DNA from: Leptofilum sp041987425
GTDB taxonomy: Bacteria; Chloroflexota; Anaerolineae; Promineifilales; Promineifilaceae
DNA: 64,000 nucleotides
Direction of reading: 5' to 3'
Assembly (NCBI GenBank): GCA_041987425.1
Contig: JBHIWP010000005.1
Coordinates: 12,905-76,904 of the forward strand
Shown: positions 36,817 to 48,870 of the stretch, one piece after another
How positions within the stretch are numbered: position 1 is the first letter of the stretch
How the letters are laid out: every line of letters starts with the position of its first letter
The notes under the pieces: generated by a model
What the model was told of the DNA's origin: nothing
Database searches by the model: none
The model's input: the letters and a program-made list of their open reading frames with translations, nothing else
Position numbers and translations under genes: made by a program

Positions 36817-37065
36817 TCAGTGAACCCTCGTGGCGCCCCTTTTTGCACCGCCATTGTAACCAGCCTCTCAACAGCCCGTCAAGTGAGGAAACGTGGCTGT
36901 CCCATCGGGCATAATTGCGTAGTTCGCCTCTTTTTAGTTACAATTTGCCGCTTGATTTGCCAAAGCACTGGCCAACATATCAGGCTAACCTACCGTCATG
37001 CTCGTGGCGACGGACATGGCAAAAGAGATTTATGTCTTAAAGTTTTTAAGCAGTTGAGGTTTAAA

Positions 37066-38301
37066 ATGAATTTATCCATCCGCAGTAAATTAGCTTTTTT
37101 AACTATATTTGTTTTGGTTTTTGCCGTCTGTTATCTCATGTCTTCGCCCGCGGTTTCGGTGGCTTCAGAGTCTGGTGCAAGCACGAGCGACTACTTCTTG
37201 CCGCTAATCTTTGTGCCGCGCGAATTCGAGATTATCCCGACAGAGGCCACATTTACGAACGTCACCCATATCACCCATGCGGGCGATGAGCGTATTTTTG
37301 TGGTCGAACTGGCCGGGACAATTAGAATCTTACACCCAAATGGCACAACTTCTCTATTTCTGGACATTCGCGATCGCGTACTGGATGAAGGGGCCGAGCA
37401 GGGTCTTTTTGCTTTGGCTTTTCATCCTGATTATGCCAATAACGGCTACTTTTACGTAACGTACACGGCCGCTTACCCACAAGACAGCAATAAATCGTAC
37501 CTAAAATTATCTCAATTTCAGGTCACGGCCAATCCTGATGTGGCAAACTCCGCTAGTGAACTGCTCTTATTAAGCATTATTCAGGACTTTCCCGTGCATA
37601 ACGGTGGCGCTTTAGAGTTTAATCCACAAGACGGCCGTTTATATATGGGCATTGGTGATGATTCACAAAATCTGGTGGCCCAGGATGATGGCTCGTATAA
37701 AGGGAAAATCCTCCGCATAAACGTTAACGCCAGCCGGACAGCACAAAATGCGGTCTTAGAGCAGCTGGACGCTGACACCATTGCTTCTACGGCCGTTTCT
37801 ATTGAGTTGTCGGCTAAAGGACTGCGCAATCCCTGGAGAATGGCTATCGATCCGGTTTCTGGGCATATTTTCGTCGGTGACGTTGGGGATCGCTTGTGGG
37901 AGGAAATTGACGTCATTCCTTTTGGCTATAACGGTGGCAACTTTGGCTGGCCCTGTGTAGAAGGTCCCGAAGTGTTATTCACGGGTGGCGCCTGCGACAA
38001 ATTTTTTGATCCGCCCATACACTACTATTCTGAAGGCTGTGTTGTGGTTGTAGGTGAGTATTATCGTTATGAAGGTGATCTTAGCCTTCCAGGCCGCCTG
38101 ATCTTTGCCGATGCCTGTGTGCAACAGATTCAGACTTTAACTTACACCGCAGGCAGCTGGCAGGCGAAACCTATTGGAGACCTGTCAAGCGTGTCTGGGG
38201 GTCTTTTAACCACGTTTGGCCAGGATGTAAACGGCACGGTCTATGCGGGTGTTCTGGGGGCATCTGTGCCATTGTTTGAATTGTACATTCCTCCTGAATA
38301 A
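37066..38301 (+). CDS. PQQ-dependent sugar dehydrogenase-type β-propeller (glucose/sorbosone dehydrogenase family)
   Basis: The start is ATG 37066, followed by a signal peptide (LAFLTIFVLVFAVCYLM). The frame extends upstream to 36820, but that part is not family-like. The domain has the GSDH pattern: THAGDERIFVVELAGTIRIL, LFALAFHPDYANNGYFYVTY, HNGGALEFNPQDGRLYMGIGD, KILRIN, AKGLRNPWRMAIDP, FVGDVGDRLWEEI and YNGGNFGWPC. These soluble quinoproteins oxidise aldoses in the periplasm or outside the cell. The Arg and His residues around the PQQ site (HNGG, RNPWR) are present. The protein is 411 residues. Confidence 0.92.
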   Translation: MNLSIRSKLAFLTIFVLVFAVCYLMSSPAVSVASESGASTSDYFLPLIFVPREFEIIPTEATFTNVTHITHAGDERIFVVELAGTIRILHPNGTTSLFLDIRDRVLDEGAEQGLFALAFHPDYANNGYFYVTYTAAYPQDSNKSYLKLSQFQVTANPDVANSASELLLLSIIQDFPVHNGGALEFNPQDGRLYMGIGDDSQNLVAQDDGSYKGKILRINVNASRTAQNAVLEQLDADTIASTAVSIELSAKGLRNPWRMAIDPVSGHIFVGDVGDRLWEEIDVIPFGYNGGNFGWPCVEGPEVLFTGGACDKFFDPPIHYYSEGCVVVVGEYYRYEGDLSLPGRLIFADACVQQIQTLTYTAGSWQAKPIGDLSSVSGGLLTTFGQDVNGTVYAGVLGASVPLFELYIPPE

Positions 38302-38310
38302 CGGCCCTGC

Positions 38311-39120
38311 TTACTGCTCTGCAAATCCATTGATGAGCTGCTGAAAGTAAGCAGGGGCGTGGCGCAGGCGGCTGCCATACCAGGAGAACAGTTCGCCATC
38401 TACTAGATGAACGGCCGTTCCGGGGCACATCTTTCTGAATGCCTGCCGCTGCTTCTCACCAAAAGGAAATGGCTCTGACGACAAGAAAATGGCATCCAGA
38501 TTTGCATCCTGAATTTGCTGGGAGGTGAGTTCTGGATAGCGGCCGTTGCCGATGGTGGCAAACGCATTGTCAAAGCCGCAGCGGGTTAGCATATCGTGGA
38601 TAAACGTGCGCTGGCCCACGGCCATGAATGGCTTTTGCCAGATAAAGTAGCCTACGCGAAACGGCCGTTTCACCGGGCGTATCTGGGCAAAGCGGGTGGC
38701 AACTTCAGAAATGAGCTGCCCGGCAGCGGCCGTTTTTCCCACCAGCTCGCCAACCTGCCCAATCATCCCTAAGGCATCATCCAGCGTGTAGATATCGCTT
38801 AGCCACACCGGATAAGACGCTGCCAGTTGGGCAATGCCTTCCAGGTAATTCTCCTCTTTGTTTCCTAAAATAAGGTCAGGCTGGAGCTGCTCAATCACGT
38901 CGAAGCGAAACTGCTTCGTGCCGCCGATAGACTGTTTTTGGGACGCACGCCCGGCAGGGTGCACGCAAAACTTTGTAACGCCCACAATTTCGCTGTCCAG
39001 GCCCAGTTCAAACAGTAGCTCAGTTTGGGAAGGCACCAGCGAAATGATGCGAGACGGCCGTAATGGCACCTGCACCAGCCGCCCCATTTGGTCTGTTACC
39101 GATCTCATTGCTCCAATCAT
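38311..39120 (-). CDS. Cobalamin/metal-binding ABC transporter substrate-binding protein-like (helical backbone metal receptor)
   Basis: The protein has the BtuF/FepB-type layout: a first lobe starting RIISLVPSQTELLFELGL and VGVTKFCVHP, a helical linker, and a second lobe with GYFIWQKPFMAVG and a C-terminal ELFSWYGSRL. The first lobe matches a family common in Chloroflexota and other phyla. It has no signal peptide or lipobox, so it would be cytosolic unless the true start is missed. No permease or ATPase gene is adjacent. It may therefore not work as a classical transporter subunit. The start could be ATG 39120 or ATG 39108. Confidence 0.82.
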   Translation of the reverse strand: MIGAMRSVTDQMGRLVQVPLRPSRIISLVPSQTELLFELGLDSEIVGVTKFCVHPAGRASQKQSIGGTKQFRFDVIEQLQPDLILGNKEENYLEGIAQLAASYPVWLSDIYTLDDALGMIGQVGELVGKTAAAGQLISEVATRFAQIRPVKRPFRVGYFIWQKPFMAVGQRTFIHDMLTRCGFDNAFATIGNGRYPELTSQQIQDANLDAIFLSSEPFPFGEKQRQAFRKMCPGTAVHLVDGELFSWYGSRLRHAPAYFQQLINGFAEQ

Positions 39121-39280
39121 AAGCTAATTTGAGGAAAATGTTACAAATTTTGTGATTGTAAAGTGGCTCACAGTGCGCGATGTTAGCCGTTTACGTTATT
39201 AAGCCATGCGTCAGGTAGGCACTGGCTAGGCGTATAGTTTCAGCCCATTTTCCCGGCCATAGGTTCGCTATACTGCCAGT

Positions 39281-39772
39281 ATGGAAATGAAAGTTGATTT
39301 GTCCCTAAACCACAATACTCTTCTTCACCTGATGCAAAGCGCCAGGGAAAAAGCCAATGCGCTGCTGAAAGCAGAGGCATCGGCTCATAACCAGGCTATG
39401 GGGTTTGCGGTGGGCACCTTTATCAGCCTGCTGCCTACGCCGGGCTTAAATTTTGCCCTGGCCTTGCTGCTGGCCGGTTGGTTTCGGCTGCACAAGGCCA
39501 CGGTTCTGGTCTCATTGGCCGTGTGGAACGTGTTTGTCACGGCACCGTTTTTTGCTTTGAGCTACCGATTGGGGAATCTACTGTTTCCTGCGCCTGCCAC
39601 AGCTTCCGTTAGTGCGCAGTGGCAGGCACAGGTCATTTCATTTGTGCAAGGCTTTTTGGTGGGAAATTTAATTATTGCCTTGGGAGTAACGGCCGTTTCC
39701 TACAGCATCGTCCTCCTCATTATTTGGCTTGTGCGGGATAAGCGGCAAACAGCGACTATTTCCGCCTCGTAG
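39281..39772 (+). CDS. DUF2062 domain-containing membrane protein
   Basis: The protein is 163 residues. It has the DUF2062 signature NQAMGFAVGTFISLLPTPG, followed by a TM helix rich in L/A and the VSLAVWNVFVTAPFFALSYRLG segment. Two or three TM segments and a short amphipathic N-terminus are visible. The function of DUF2062 proteins is not established. The 3' end overlaps the convergent GlsB-type gene by 17 bp. Confidence 0.88.
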   Translation: MEMKVDLSLNHNTLLHLMQSAREKANALLKAEASAHNQAMGFAVGTFISLLPTPGLNFALALLLAGWFRLHKATVLVSLAVWNVFVTAPFFALSYRLGNLLFPAPATASVSAQWQAQVISFVQGFLVGNLIIALGVTAVSYSIVLLIIWLVRDKRQTATISAS

Positions 39773-40007
39773 CACCTGTAATCACCAGCAAGATTATTGA
39801 GCCAATCACGGCGACCAAAAAGCTGCTCCAGTTAAAGGCAAAGCTGAACGATTCGCCGGTAACAAACTGCATAATCAGCCCACCAATAAACGCGCCAACG
39901 ACACCAATGATGATGTTGTACAGGCAGCCAGACCGTTTACTACCCGCCAGCATACCAGCTACGCCGCCTGCCAAAGCGCCAAAGATAATCCATGCTAAAA
40001 TACCCAT
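39756..40007 (-). CDS. GlsB/YeaQ/YmgE family stress-response membrane protein
   Basis: The start is ATG 40007, behind AAGGAGACAAAA. The 83-residue protein has three TM segments and the family motifs IIFGALAGGVAGML, GCLYNIIIGVVGAFIGG and ending ITGATRRK. Members are small inner-membrane proteins induced by stress in several bacteria; the mechanism is unknown. An in-frame extension to 40109 is less likely because it has no ribosome site. The 3' end overlaps the DUF2062 gene. Confidence 0.9.
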   Translation of the reverse strand: MGILAWIIFGALAGGVAGMLAGSKRSGCLYNIIIGVVGAFIGGLIMQFVTGESFSFAFNWSSFLVAVIGSIILLVITGATRRK

Positions 40008-40160
40008 TTTTGTCTCCTTGTAAAAAGATGTGGTGCAAAATAGATTGCACTCTTTTTCCTCAGCAATGTTTCCCTGAAAATTTGTAACGTAATACGTAAG
40101 CACAAGCAATTATGTTGCTTATACCTAAAGATAAATACTTTTTCTTCTTAAAGACTCTTC

Positions 40161-40199
40161 AAGCAAAACAGCGCCCAATGGCCCGGCGCTGTTTTGCTT
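40161..40199. terminator. Strong hairpin, probable terminator
   Basis: AAGCAAAACAGCGCC (40161-40175) pairs perfectly with GGCGCTGTTTTGCTT (40185-40199). The plus strand then reads TTTAATT. No gene ends upstream on the plus strand except the DUF2062 gene 390 bp away, so it may also end a transcript from the intergenic region. Confidence 0.65.
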
Positions 40200-40267
40200 T
40201 TAATTGTAGCTTCTCAACCATGACGTAACGCGTGTTGTAAGTCTCATAGGCTAAGGTTACCTGGTAA

Positions 40268-40343
40268 GGTAGCGCCGCACAACCTCCTCTCCCAAGGTTG
40301 CATGATGCTCAGGATACGGCTTCATTTTTAATGCGGCGCTACC
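40268..40343. ncRNA. Nested hairpin element, possible small RNA or mobile miniature element
   Basis: GGTAGCGCCGCA (40268-40279) and TGCGGCGCTACC (40332-40343) are a perfect 12-bp inverted pair. Inside, CAACCT and AGGTTG (about 40280-40300) form a second hairpin. The two stems fold as a stem with an internal hairpin. There is no ORF across it. I have no family match, so 'ncRNA' is a guess; a small inverted-repeat transposable remnant fits as well. Confidence 0.35.
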
Positions 40344-40442
40344 CTCCAAAGTCTATGGAAATGGGTGTCAGATGTTTTGTAAGAAATTACTTATAATGTA
40401 CTAATTAACTTCTTCACGCTTAATTAAAGCTTATTCTGCTCC

Positions 40443-40469
40443 AGACGCCGTGCTCCCCGCACGGCGTCT
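40443..40469. terminator. Hairpin resembling a terminator before the CBS gene
   Basis: AGACGCCGTGC (40443-40453) pairs perfectly with GCACGGCGTCT (40459-40469) around a 5-nt loop. The plus strand continues CTCCTTTTAGG. It lies 150 bp upstream of the CBS-domain gene and may close the transcript of the preceding non-coding region. Confidence 0.55.
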
Positions 40470-41029
40470 CTCCTTTTAGGCAATTTCCCCAAAACTCGTA
40501 GTTACGGCCGTTGCATTTGTCACCAAAAGGAGTGACGTTTGTTACTCTAAACTTTCTTCCAATTCTGTACAATGCAAAAGACACTATATCTGCATTCTCC
40601 ATAAAGAGGAGGAAGTACCATGAAAAGAGAATTGGTCTATAACTGGATGTCCCAGGATGTAATTACCGTCAGACCAGGTACCACGCTGACAGAAGCCCAT
40701 CAACTCATGCTAGAAGAGGAAATTCGGCGCCTGCCGGTAGTGAATCAAAAAGGCGAGTTGGTCGGCATTGTCACTTTAGGTGACGTCCGTGGCGCCCAGC
40801 CATCGTCTGCCACCTCATTAAGCATTTGGGAGCTTAATTATCTGCTGGCTAGCCTGACGGTAGAAAAAATTATGACACCGCAGCCTATTACTATTCTTCC
40901 TCATGACACCATTGGCACCGCTGCTCGAACAATGCTGGAAAATCGCGTGAGCGGTTTGCCCGTCGTGGACCGTGATGGTGAGTTGAGGGGCATCATTACC
41001 GAGTCCGATATCTTCAGCATGGTGGTCAT

Positions 41030-44281
<3,252 letters not shown>

Positions 44282-44349
44282 AGTTTCTCCTGAGATGATA
44301 GGACGCTGATATTCTTGATCAGGGCAATCAGGCATATCAACATTCTATT

Positions 44350-45504
44350 TCATTCTTCCTGCATAAGCTGTATGAACCTGGTAAAAAGCTCGTCCGAATC
44401 GTGGGGGCCGGGCGAGCTTTCAGGGTGATATTGCACAGAAAAGGCTTTGTGTTCCGGGGCAACGAGTCCTTCGCAGCAGTTGTCGTTGAGGTTGAGGTGC
44501 GAGACGGAGACGTTATGGGGCAAGGTAGCGGCGTCAACGGCAAAGCCGTGATTGTGGCTGGAAATCTGCACCTCATTGGTGGCCGTGATTTGCACCGGCT
44601 GGTTGCCGCCACGATGGCCAAATTTGAGCTTGTAGGTGTCGGCCCCCAGGGCCAGCCCCAAAATTTGGTGCCCCAGGCAGATGCCAAAGATCGGCTTTTG
44701 ACCAAGGAGTTGGCGCACGGCCGTAACCGCATAATCACACGCCGCCGGATCGCCGGGTCCGTTAGAAAGAAAAATGCCATCGGGATTCAATGCCAGCACC
44801 TCTTTGGCAGAGGTTGTCGCTGGAACCACCGTCACCCGGCAGCCCTGCGCCGCCAGCAGCCGCAAAATATTGCGCTTAATCCCAAAATCATAAGCCACCA
44901 CATGAAACCGCTCACCCGGCACCGCCAACCGATCACTGCTTACTGACAACTGATTACTGACAGGCTGCCACCAATCCTGCCCCTCTACCCAGTTGTACGC
45001 CTCGTCGCAGCTTACCTCGCGGGCCAAATCCAGGCCGTTCATGTCGCGGGCGCCGCGGGCCAAAGCGAGGAGTTCGTTGGGATCCGTGGTGGTGCTGGAG
45101 ATGGCCGCGCGCATGGCGCCGTGGGTGCGAATGTGGCGCACCAGGGCGCGCGTGTTCACGTCTGCAATGGCTACAACGCCGCGCTCGGCCAGATATTCGG
45201 GCAGCGGCTGCCTTGAGCGCCAGTTGCTCACGATGGGGCTAAGCTGGCGGATGATCAGCCCGGCAGCCCAGACGCGGCTGCTTTCGTCGTCTTCTGGCGT
45301 GGTGCCGATATTGCCAATGTGGGGCATGGTCATGGTGATGAGCTGACCGTGGTAGGAGGGATCGGTCAGGATTTCCTGATAGCCAGTAAGGCTGGTGTTG
45401 AAGACAATTTCGCCGCTGGTCTGGCCAATGGCGCCGAAGCCATAGCCGGGCCACAAGGTGCCATCTTCTAACGCGAGCAAAGCAGGTGTAAGCTTCTGTG
45501 GCAT
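44350..45504 (-). CDS. carA: Carbamoyl-phosphate synthase small subunit (glutaminase)
   Basis: CarA hydrolyses glutamine and passes ammonia to CarB. ATG 45504 follows AAAAGGAGATGTG; the GTG three bases earlier is the other option. The N-terminal domain has LALEDGTLWPGYGFGA and FNTSLTGYQEILTDPSY. The class I glutaminase shows IFLSNGPGDP, GICLGHQILGLALG with the catalytic Cys, and YHPESSPGPHD with the catalytic His and Glu. A repeat-derived stretch (residues around QPVSNQLSVSSDR) lies between the two domains. The carB start follows 68 bp downstream. Confidence 0.96.
   Translation of the reverse strand: MPQKLTPALLALEDGTLWPGYGFGAIGQTSGEIVFNTSLTGYQEILTDPSYHGQLITMTMPHIGNIGTTPEDDESSRVWAAGLIIRQLSPIVSNWRSRQPLPEYLAERGVVAIADVNTRALVRHIRTHGAMRAAISSTTTDPNELLALARGARDMNGLDLAREVSCDEAYNWVEGQDWWQPVSNQLSVSSDRLAVPGERFHVVAYDFGIKRNILRLLAAQGCRVTVVPATTSAKEVLALNPDGIFLSNGPGDPAACDYAVTAVRQLLGQKPIFGICLGHQILGLALGADTYKLKFGHRGGNQPVQITATNEVQISSHNHGFAVDAATLPHNVSVSHLNLNDNCCEGLVAPEHKAFSVQYHPESSPGPHDSDELFTRFIQLMQEE
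44927..44962. repeat. Short heptamer-type repeat inside carA
   Basis: On the minus strand it reads CAGTAATCAGTTGTCAGTAA then GCAGTGATCGG. It is a run of 7-base CAGTAAT-like units in the carA frame, coding for the linker between the N-terminal and glutaminase domains. The intergenic copy at 27350-27388 uses the same units. Confidence 0.65.
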
Positions 45505-45507
45505 CAC

Positions 45508-46013
45508 ATCTCCTTTTAAAATGGGACGCAGATGGACGCTGACAAACGCTGATAAAAAGTAAATCCTTCATCTGGAGGTTTTCATAGCTCTTCTCAGCGA
45601 TGATAGCGTCATTTGCTTAAAAGGTCAGACAAATTTACAGGCGTTGCTTTCAATTTTTTGCCTGCTTCAGGCAAAACGACTCTAGTCTATCAGAATTTTG
45701 GCAAACAGGCGTGAAAAATTTGCCTGAATTCAGACGGCCGTTTTCAGTCATTTTGACCTGTACTGGCGTGGGGGCGCAGGTGAATCTATTTTGTGGGTGG
45801 TGGGAAATACGGCCGTTTTTCACAACCGTGTCTTCATTATGGGCAAAGTGGGTTACAAACTCTCTGTCGTTCTCATTCTCACACTGCGGCTTTTTGCGCA
45901 TTGCCAGACAAGGCAAATGCCTGGCAAAGCAAAACCCCGGTCAGCGTTTTTCTGGAATTTACGCTCACCGGGGTTTGCGGAGAAAGGATTCGACTTATTT
46001 CAGACTTCGCACG
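45508..46013. other. Intergenic region upstream of carA, with repeat and terminator
   Basis: Near 45515-45560, copies of a GACGCAGATGGACGCTGAC-type unit form a short repeat related to one just before carB (44296-44330). The region also carries hairpins near 45901-45976 and two ACGGCCGT palindromes (45734, 45809). Open frames of 88-171 codons cross it on both strands but lack ribosome sites and family features, so I do not call a gene. Confidence 0.45.
45932..45976 (-). terminator. Intrinsic terminator of the membrane-protein gene at 46014
   Basis: AAACCCCGGTCAGCG (45932-45946) pairs with CGCTCACCGGGGTTT (45962-45976) with one mismatch over 15 bp. On the minus strand it continues TGCTTTGCC. 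It lies 38 bp past the stop of the gene at 46014. Confidence 0.75.
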
Positions 46014-46934
46014 TTACCATTGAACAATGGGCCACCATCCAATACCAAAGATGGATGGCACGCGGAAGCCCCAGTAAGTGACAAAGAAGGTGCCGCCTAC
46101 GATGAGGGCTACGGCCGTAAAGGCGTAGATGCGGCCTGGCTTGGCCTGGAGCCAGCGCTCGAACCGGCCGCCAGTGCCATAGGTCAACAGCAGGAACAAC
46201 AATACCATCAACAAGATGTTGCCTAGGGCCTGTAGAATGAATGCCAGAGAGCCGTAGAGAGGATTCTGTGTTTCGACGGCAAACTCAAACATTTTGCGGA
46301 ACAGCGGAAACGGCCGTCCAATCAAAAACCCACCGATCAGCGCCCCCATAAAGACCAGCTTGGCCCAGGGATATTTTTCACTTAATTGGGCAAAAGGATT
46401 GCGCAGCAGGCCAACGGTAGTTAAGCCCCATAGAATGAAAATGACGCCAATGAGGACAAACACGATGGTTGCCTGCAGCAGGCGAACCGGATAGCCACTT
46501 TCACCCACGGTCGCTGTGGAAAGCTGCGGCAGGTCTGGCCCAATGAGCGCGCCAACGGCTCCGTAAACGGCCGCTACCACAACCGTGCCAATGCCTAAGT
46601 GCAGCAGGGGCCGCAAAACAGAGCCCACGGTTCGCTTATTGCCGGCCAGGGGCGCAATGGCGCTAAACGCGCAGATATTGCAGGCGGTAAATGTGCCGGC
46701 AATGCCAGAAACAAAGGCAAAAAAGGCACCTGCCAATGCGCTGGAAATGGGCGTTTCTTTGGCATCGTAGCCCAACATCGTGTTGGCCACGTTATCGCCA
46801 ATGGTGGAATCAACAAATTCAAAGGACCAGATACTGGTGATGATGGCACCGGCCAACACACTAATCAGCACAAGTCGCCAAACCTGAGCAGAAGCCGAAG
46901 ATGCCTCACGAATCGGACGCCGTAAGGTAGACAT
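46014..46934 (-). CDS. Multi-pass membrane protein with intramembrane CxxC (CcdA/DsbD-like?)
   Basis: The start is ATG 46934, after AAGGAGGAACTCCCC. The 306-residue protein has about seven TM segments. A CNIC motif sits near the start of a TM helix (TFTACNICAFSAIAPLAG), as in CcdA/DsbD-type disulfide carriers, but only one such pair is evident. A GALIGGFLIGRPFPLFRKM segment lies in the second half. I cannot assign a family. Electron or thiol transfer across the membrane is possible. The gene is single, with its own terminator. Confidence 0.65.
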   Translation of the reverse strand: MSTLRRPIREASSASAQVWRLVLISVLAGAIITSIWSFEFVDSTIGDNVANTMLGYDAKETPISSALAGAFFAFVSGIAGTFTACNICAFSAIAPLAGNKRTVGSVLRPLLHLGIGTVVVAAVYGAVGALIGPDLPQLSTATVGESGYPVRLLQATIVFVLIGVIFILWGLTTVGLLRNPFAQLSEKYPWAKLVFMGALIGGFLIGRPFPLFRKMFEFAVETQNPLYGSLAFILQALGNILLMVLLFLLLTYGTGGRFERWLQAKPGRIYAFTAVALIVGGTFFVTYWGFRVPSIFGIGWWPIVQW

Positions 46935-47134
46935 GGGGAGTTCCTCCTTCAACAAATATTAAATTCTTCTCAAAATGGGCTCACATTAGTCATACTGTAA
47001 TGTTTGCCATGCCCATCGTCAATCCGGTCTATCCCTCGTCTGCTGTCGCTAAACGCGCAGGCAGGATGGGGGGAAACCCTCGCGTAAATCTGGGAATATT
47101 GTTGGAACGGCCGTATCCTGTCGCAAAAGCCTCA

Positions 47135-47515
47135 CTATCGGCGAATGCGAAAGATTACCTGATCAAACGTAAGAAAAGATGCCTGTACACCAAATAAGCT
47201 CGCTAGGCAACCGGGCTGAACTAGAATGTTGACTTTCTCAATTCGATAAAAGTCCCAGCCATAGACTGTGTAACTATTAATCAAATTCTGAAGCTGTTCG
47301 GTCACCTTGTTGGCGTTTTCTAAATCGAATACGCCGGCCCTTAGCTTGCCAACAAACGGGACAACCAGGTACCTATATTCCGCAGAGGATCTATCTTCCT
47401 CAAGAATCCTCTCTGGTGGTGTAGAGACAATCAAGGGTTGACGGCAATTCTTGCATGTACTTCGGTTTGAAGAATTTTCATATCCACAATTGGCACAAAC
47501 GACTGAAACTGACAT
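47135..47515 (-). CDS. Zinc-ribbon protein with DUF4177-like C-terminal domain
   Basis: A strong site, AGGAGGAAAA, precedes the ATG. Residues 8-27 form a zinc ribbon (CANCGYENSSNRSTCKNC). After a linker, YRYLVVPFVGKLRAG and QLQNLINSYTVYGWDFYRIE resemble the DUF4177 domain, a small α/β fold of unknown role. It ends FDQVIFRIRR. It is the most downstream minus-strand gene after the restriction-linked operon, 86 bp beyond the previous stop, and may or may not be part of it. Confidence 0.75.
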   Translation of the reverse strand: MSVSVVCANCGYENSSNRSTCKNCRQPLIVSTPPERILEEDRSSAEYRYLVVPFVGKLRAGVFDLENANKVTEQLQNLINSYTVYGWDFYRIEKVNILVQPGCLASLFGVQASFLTFDQVIFRIRR

Positions 47516-47601
47516 TTTTCCTCCTGTAAAACGAGAATATTGAGACGAATTAAACGTTGAAACTCATAGACGCCTTTTTCCTTAGCTAACAAGCTAAAAA
47601 A

Positions 47602-47943
47602 TCACCGGCCGTAATACAGCGTAATAATTTCCCTTGTATCCGGCGAGTGTGCTGCCAGACCATGAGTAACACCCGGCAGCTCTGCCAAAAGCGCCGCAAC
47701 GTAAGCCGGATTAGCCACTGAAAAATTATCCCGAATTTCAATGCGGGTGAGCTGCTTTTGCCGCTGCAACAGCTCCCGGGCAGGTTCAATTTCTTGCCAG
47801 CGAATTTTGCGCTCTTTTTCTGTAGCATGGATGAAAAGCAGGATGTGATTTTGGTTAACCGCCAATACATCAAAACGCTTTTCCCTGTACAGAGTTGTTA
47901 GCGTTTTACCAGTTAGTTTTTCCAATTCTTGGCGTAATTTCAT
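47602..47943 (-). CDS. Small hypothetical protein in the restriction-linked operon
   Basis: I choose ATG 47943, two bases after the stop of the pentapeptide gene, over the in-frame start at 47985, which would overlap it. The 113-residue protein begins MKLRQELEKLTGKTLTTLYR and is charged, with a VLAVNQNHILLFI strand and a helical middle, then an HGLAAHSPDTREIITLYYG end. I do not recognise the fold; an EVE/restriction-like or regulatory role cannot be read. The tight spacing implies translation with the upstream gene. Confidence 0.6.
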   Translation of the reverse strand: MKLRQELEKLTGKTLTTLYREKRFDVLAVNQNHILLFIHATEKERKIRWQEIEPARELLQRQKQLTRIEIRDNFSVANPAYVAALLAELPGVTHGLAAHSPDTREIITLYYGR

Positions 47944-47945
47944 TT

Positions 47946-48836
47946 CTATTCCCCACACTGCTTCCCCCATCTGCCATATAACCACAAAGAAAGAACGCTG
48001 CTAAAAACCGTGATCCCGGCCCCGGTTAGCAGCAACAATAACCTGCTGTCTTTTCCATTTTCGGGTTCAGGTTTTTCCATAGTCAAGGAGTCAGTCGGTC
48101 TTTCTGGGATGATTGGCTCCCACTCTTCGTATTTTCGGCCGTCTGGCATGGTGGCATATTTCAGGTTTTGGGCAGTTGCCAACTGCTCAACCGTCACGTT
48201 GGCATTGCGCAAGTTGGCACCAACCAGATATGCATCGTTCAATTTAACTTTGCGTAAATCAGCCCCTTCCAAATTCGCTTTGTAAAGCCCCGCACCGCGC
48301 AAGTTGGCACCGCGTAAATCAATGCCCTTTAGGGTGCCGTCAATGAGCCATTTATTGCCGCGCAGCTTGCGCACGGCTTCTTTGGCCAGCGTATTATCAC
48401 GACTGGCCATTTGCCATTTGAGATCAGATAATTCTTGCTGTTTGCCGCGTTGCCGATTGATAACATCGATAATAAGCACTGTAACAGCGATGCTGATGAG
48501 TTCCGTACTAGCGTTTGCGTAGAAGTCACTACTCAATCTTTTTAAGGAAAAATCCCCTGGATATAAATAAATAAAGCCACGCACACCGATAAGAAGTCCA
48601 GCTATCAAAAGCACCCCTCCAACCATTTCCGGTGACCTTCTCACAAAGGCCAGCAAGAGCGTCAGGAAGAGAGCCATTACTACGATTAGAACTAACCGAG
48701 AGGTAGGATCGTTAAAAGGTAAATTTTCAACAAGCTCCTCAAAATACGTCTCCAGAATAAGCAATAGAACTGATAGCAAAAGGGTTATATAAATGTCGAG
48801 GTTAGTCTTTAGTTCAGCCCAGTTTATCCTTTTCAT
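47946..48836 (-). CDS. Membrane protein with pentapeptide repeats
   Basis: The first half has about four hydrophobic segments (residues about 12-34, 47-65, 71-94 and 112-128). Residues about 165-205 form a short quadrilateral β-helix of pentapeptides (LRGANLRGAGLYKANLEGAD, then LRKVKLNDAYLVGANLRNAN). A last TM segment (LLLLLTGAGITVFSSVL) lies near the C-terminus. Membrane proteins of this shape occur as candidate effectors in defence loci. It starts 34 bp after the death-domain-like gene and is two bases from the next start, so it is part of the operon. Confidence 0.8.
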   Translation of the reverse strand: MKRINWAELKTNLDIYITLLLSVLLLILETYFEELVENLPFNDPTSRLVLIVVMALFLTLLLAFVRRSPEMVGGVLLIAGLLIGVRGFIYLYPGDFSLKRLSSDFYANASTELISIAVTVLIIDVINRQRGKQQELSDLKWQMASRDNTLAKEAVRKLRGNKWLIDGTLKGIDLRGANLRGAGLYKANLEGADLRKVKLNDAYLVGANLRNANVTVEQLATAQNLKYATMPDGRKYEEWEPIIPERPTDSLTMEKPEPENGKDSRLLLLLTGAGITVFSSVLSLWLYGRWGKQCGE

Positions 48837-48870
48837 TGATCTCAGCCCTTAAAAAACCCTTCCCTAACTT

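Noticed and set aside
45711..46226. 171-codon plus-strand frame upstream of carA
   Set aside because: It overlaps the 3' end of a supported minus-strand gene and the terminator, lacks a ribosome site and looks like random sequence.
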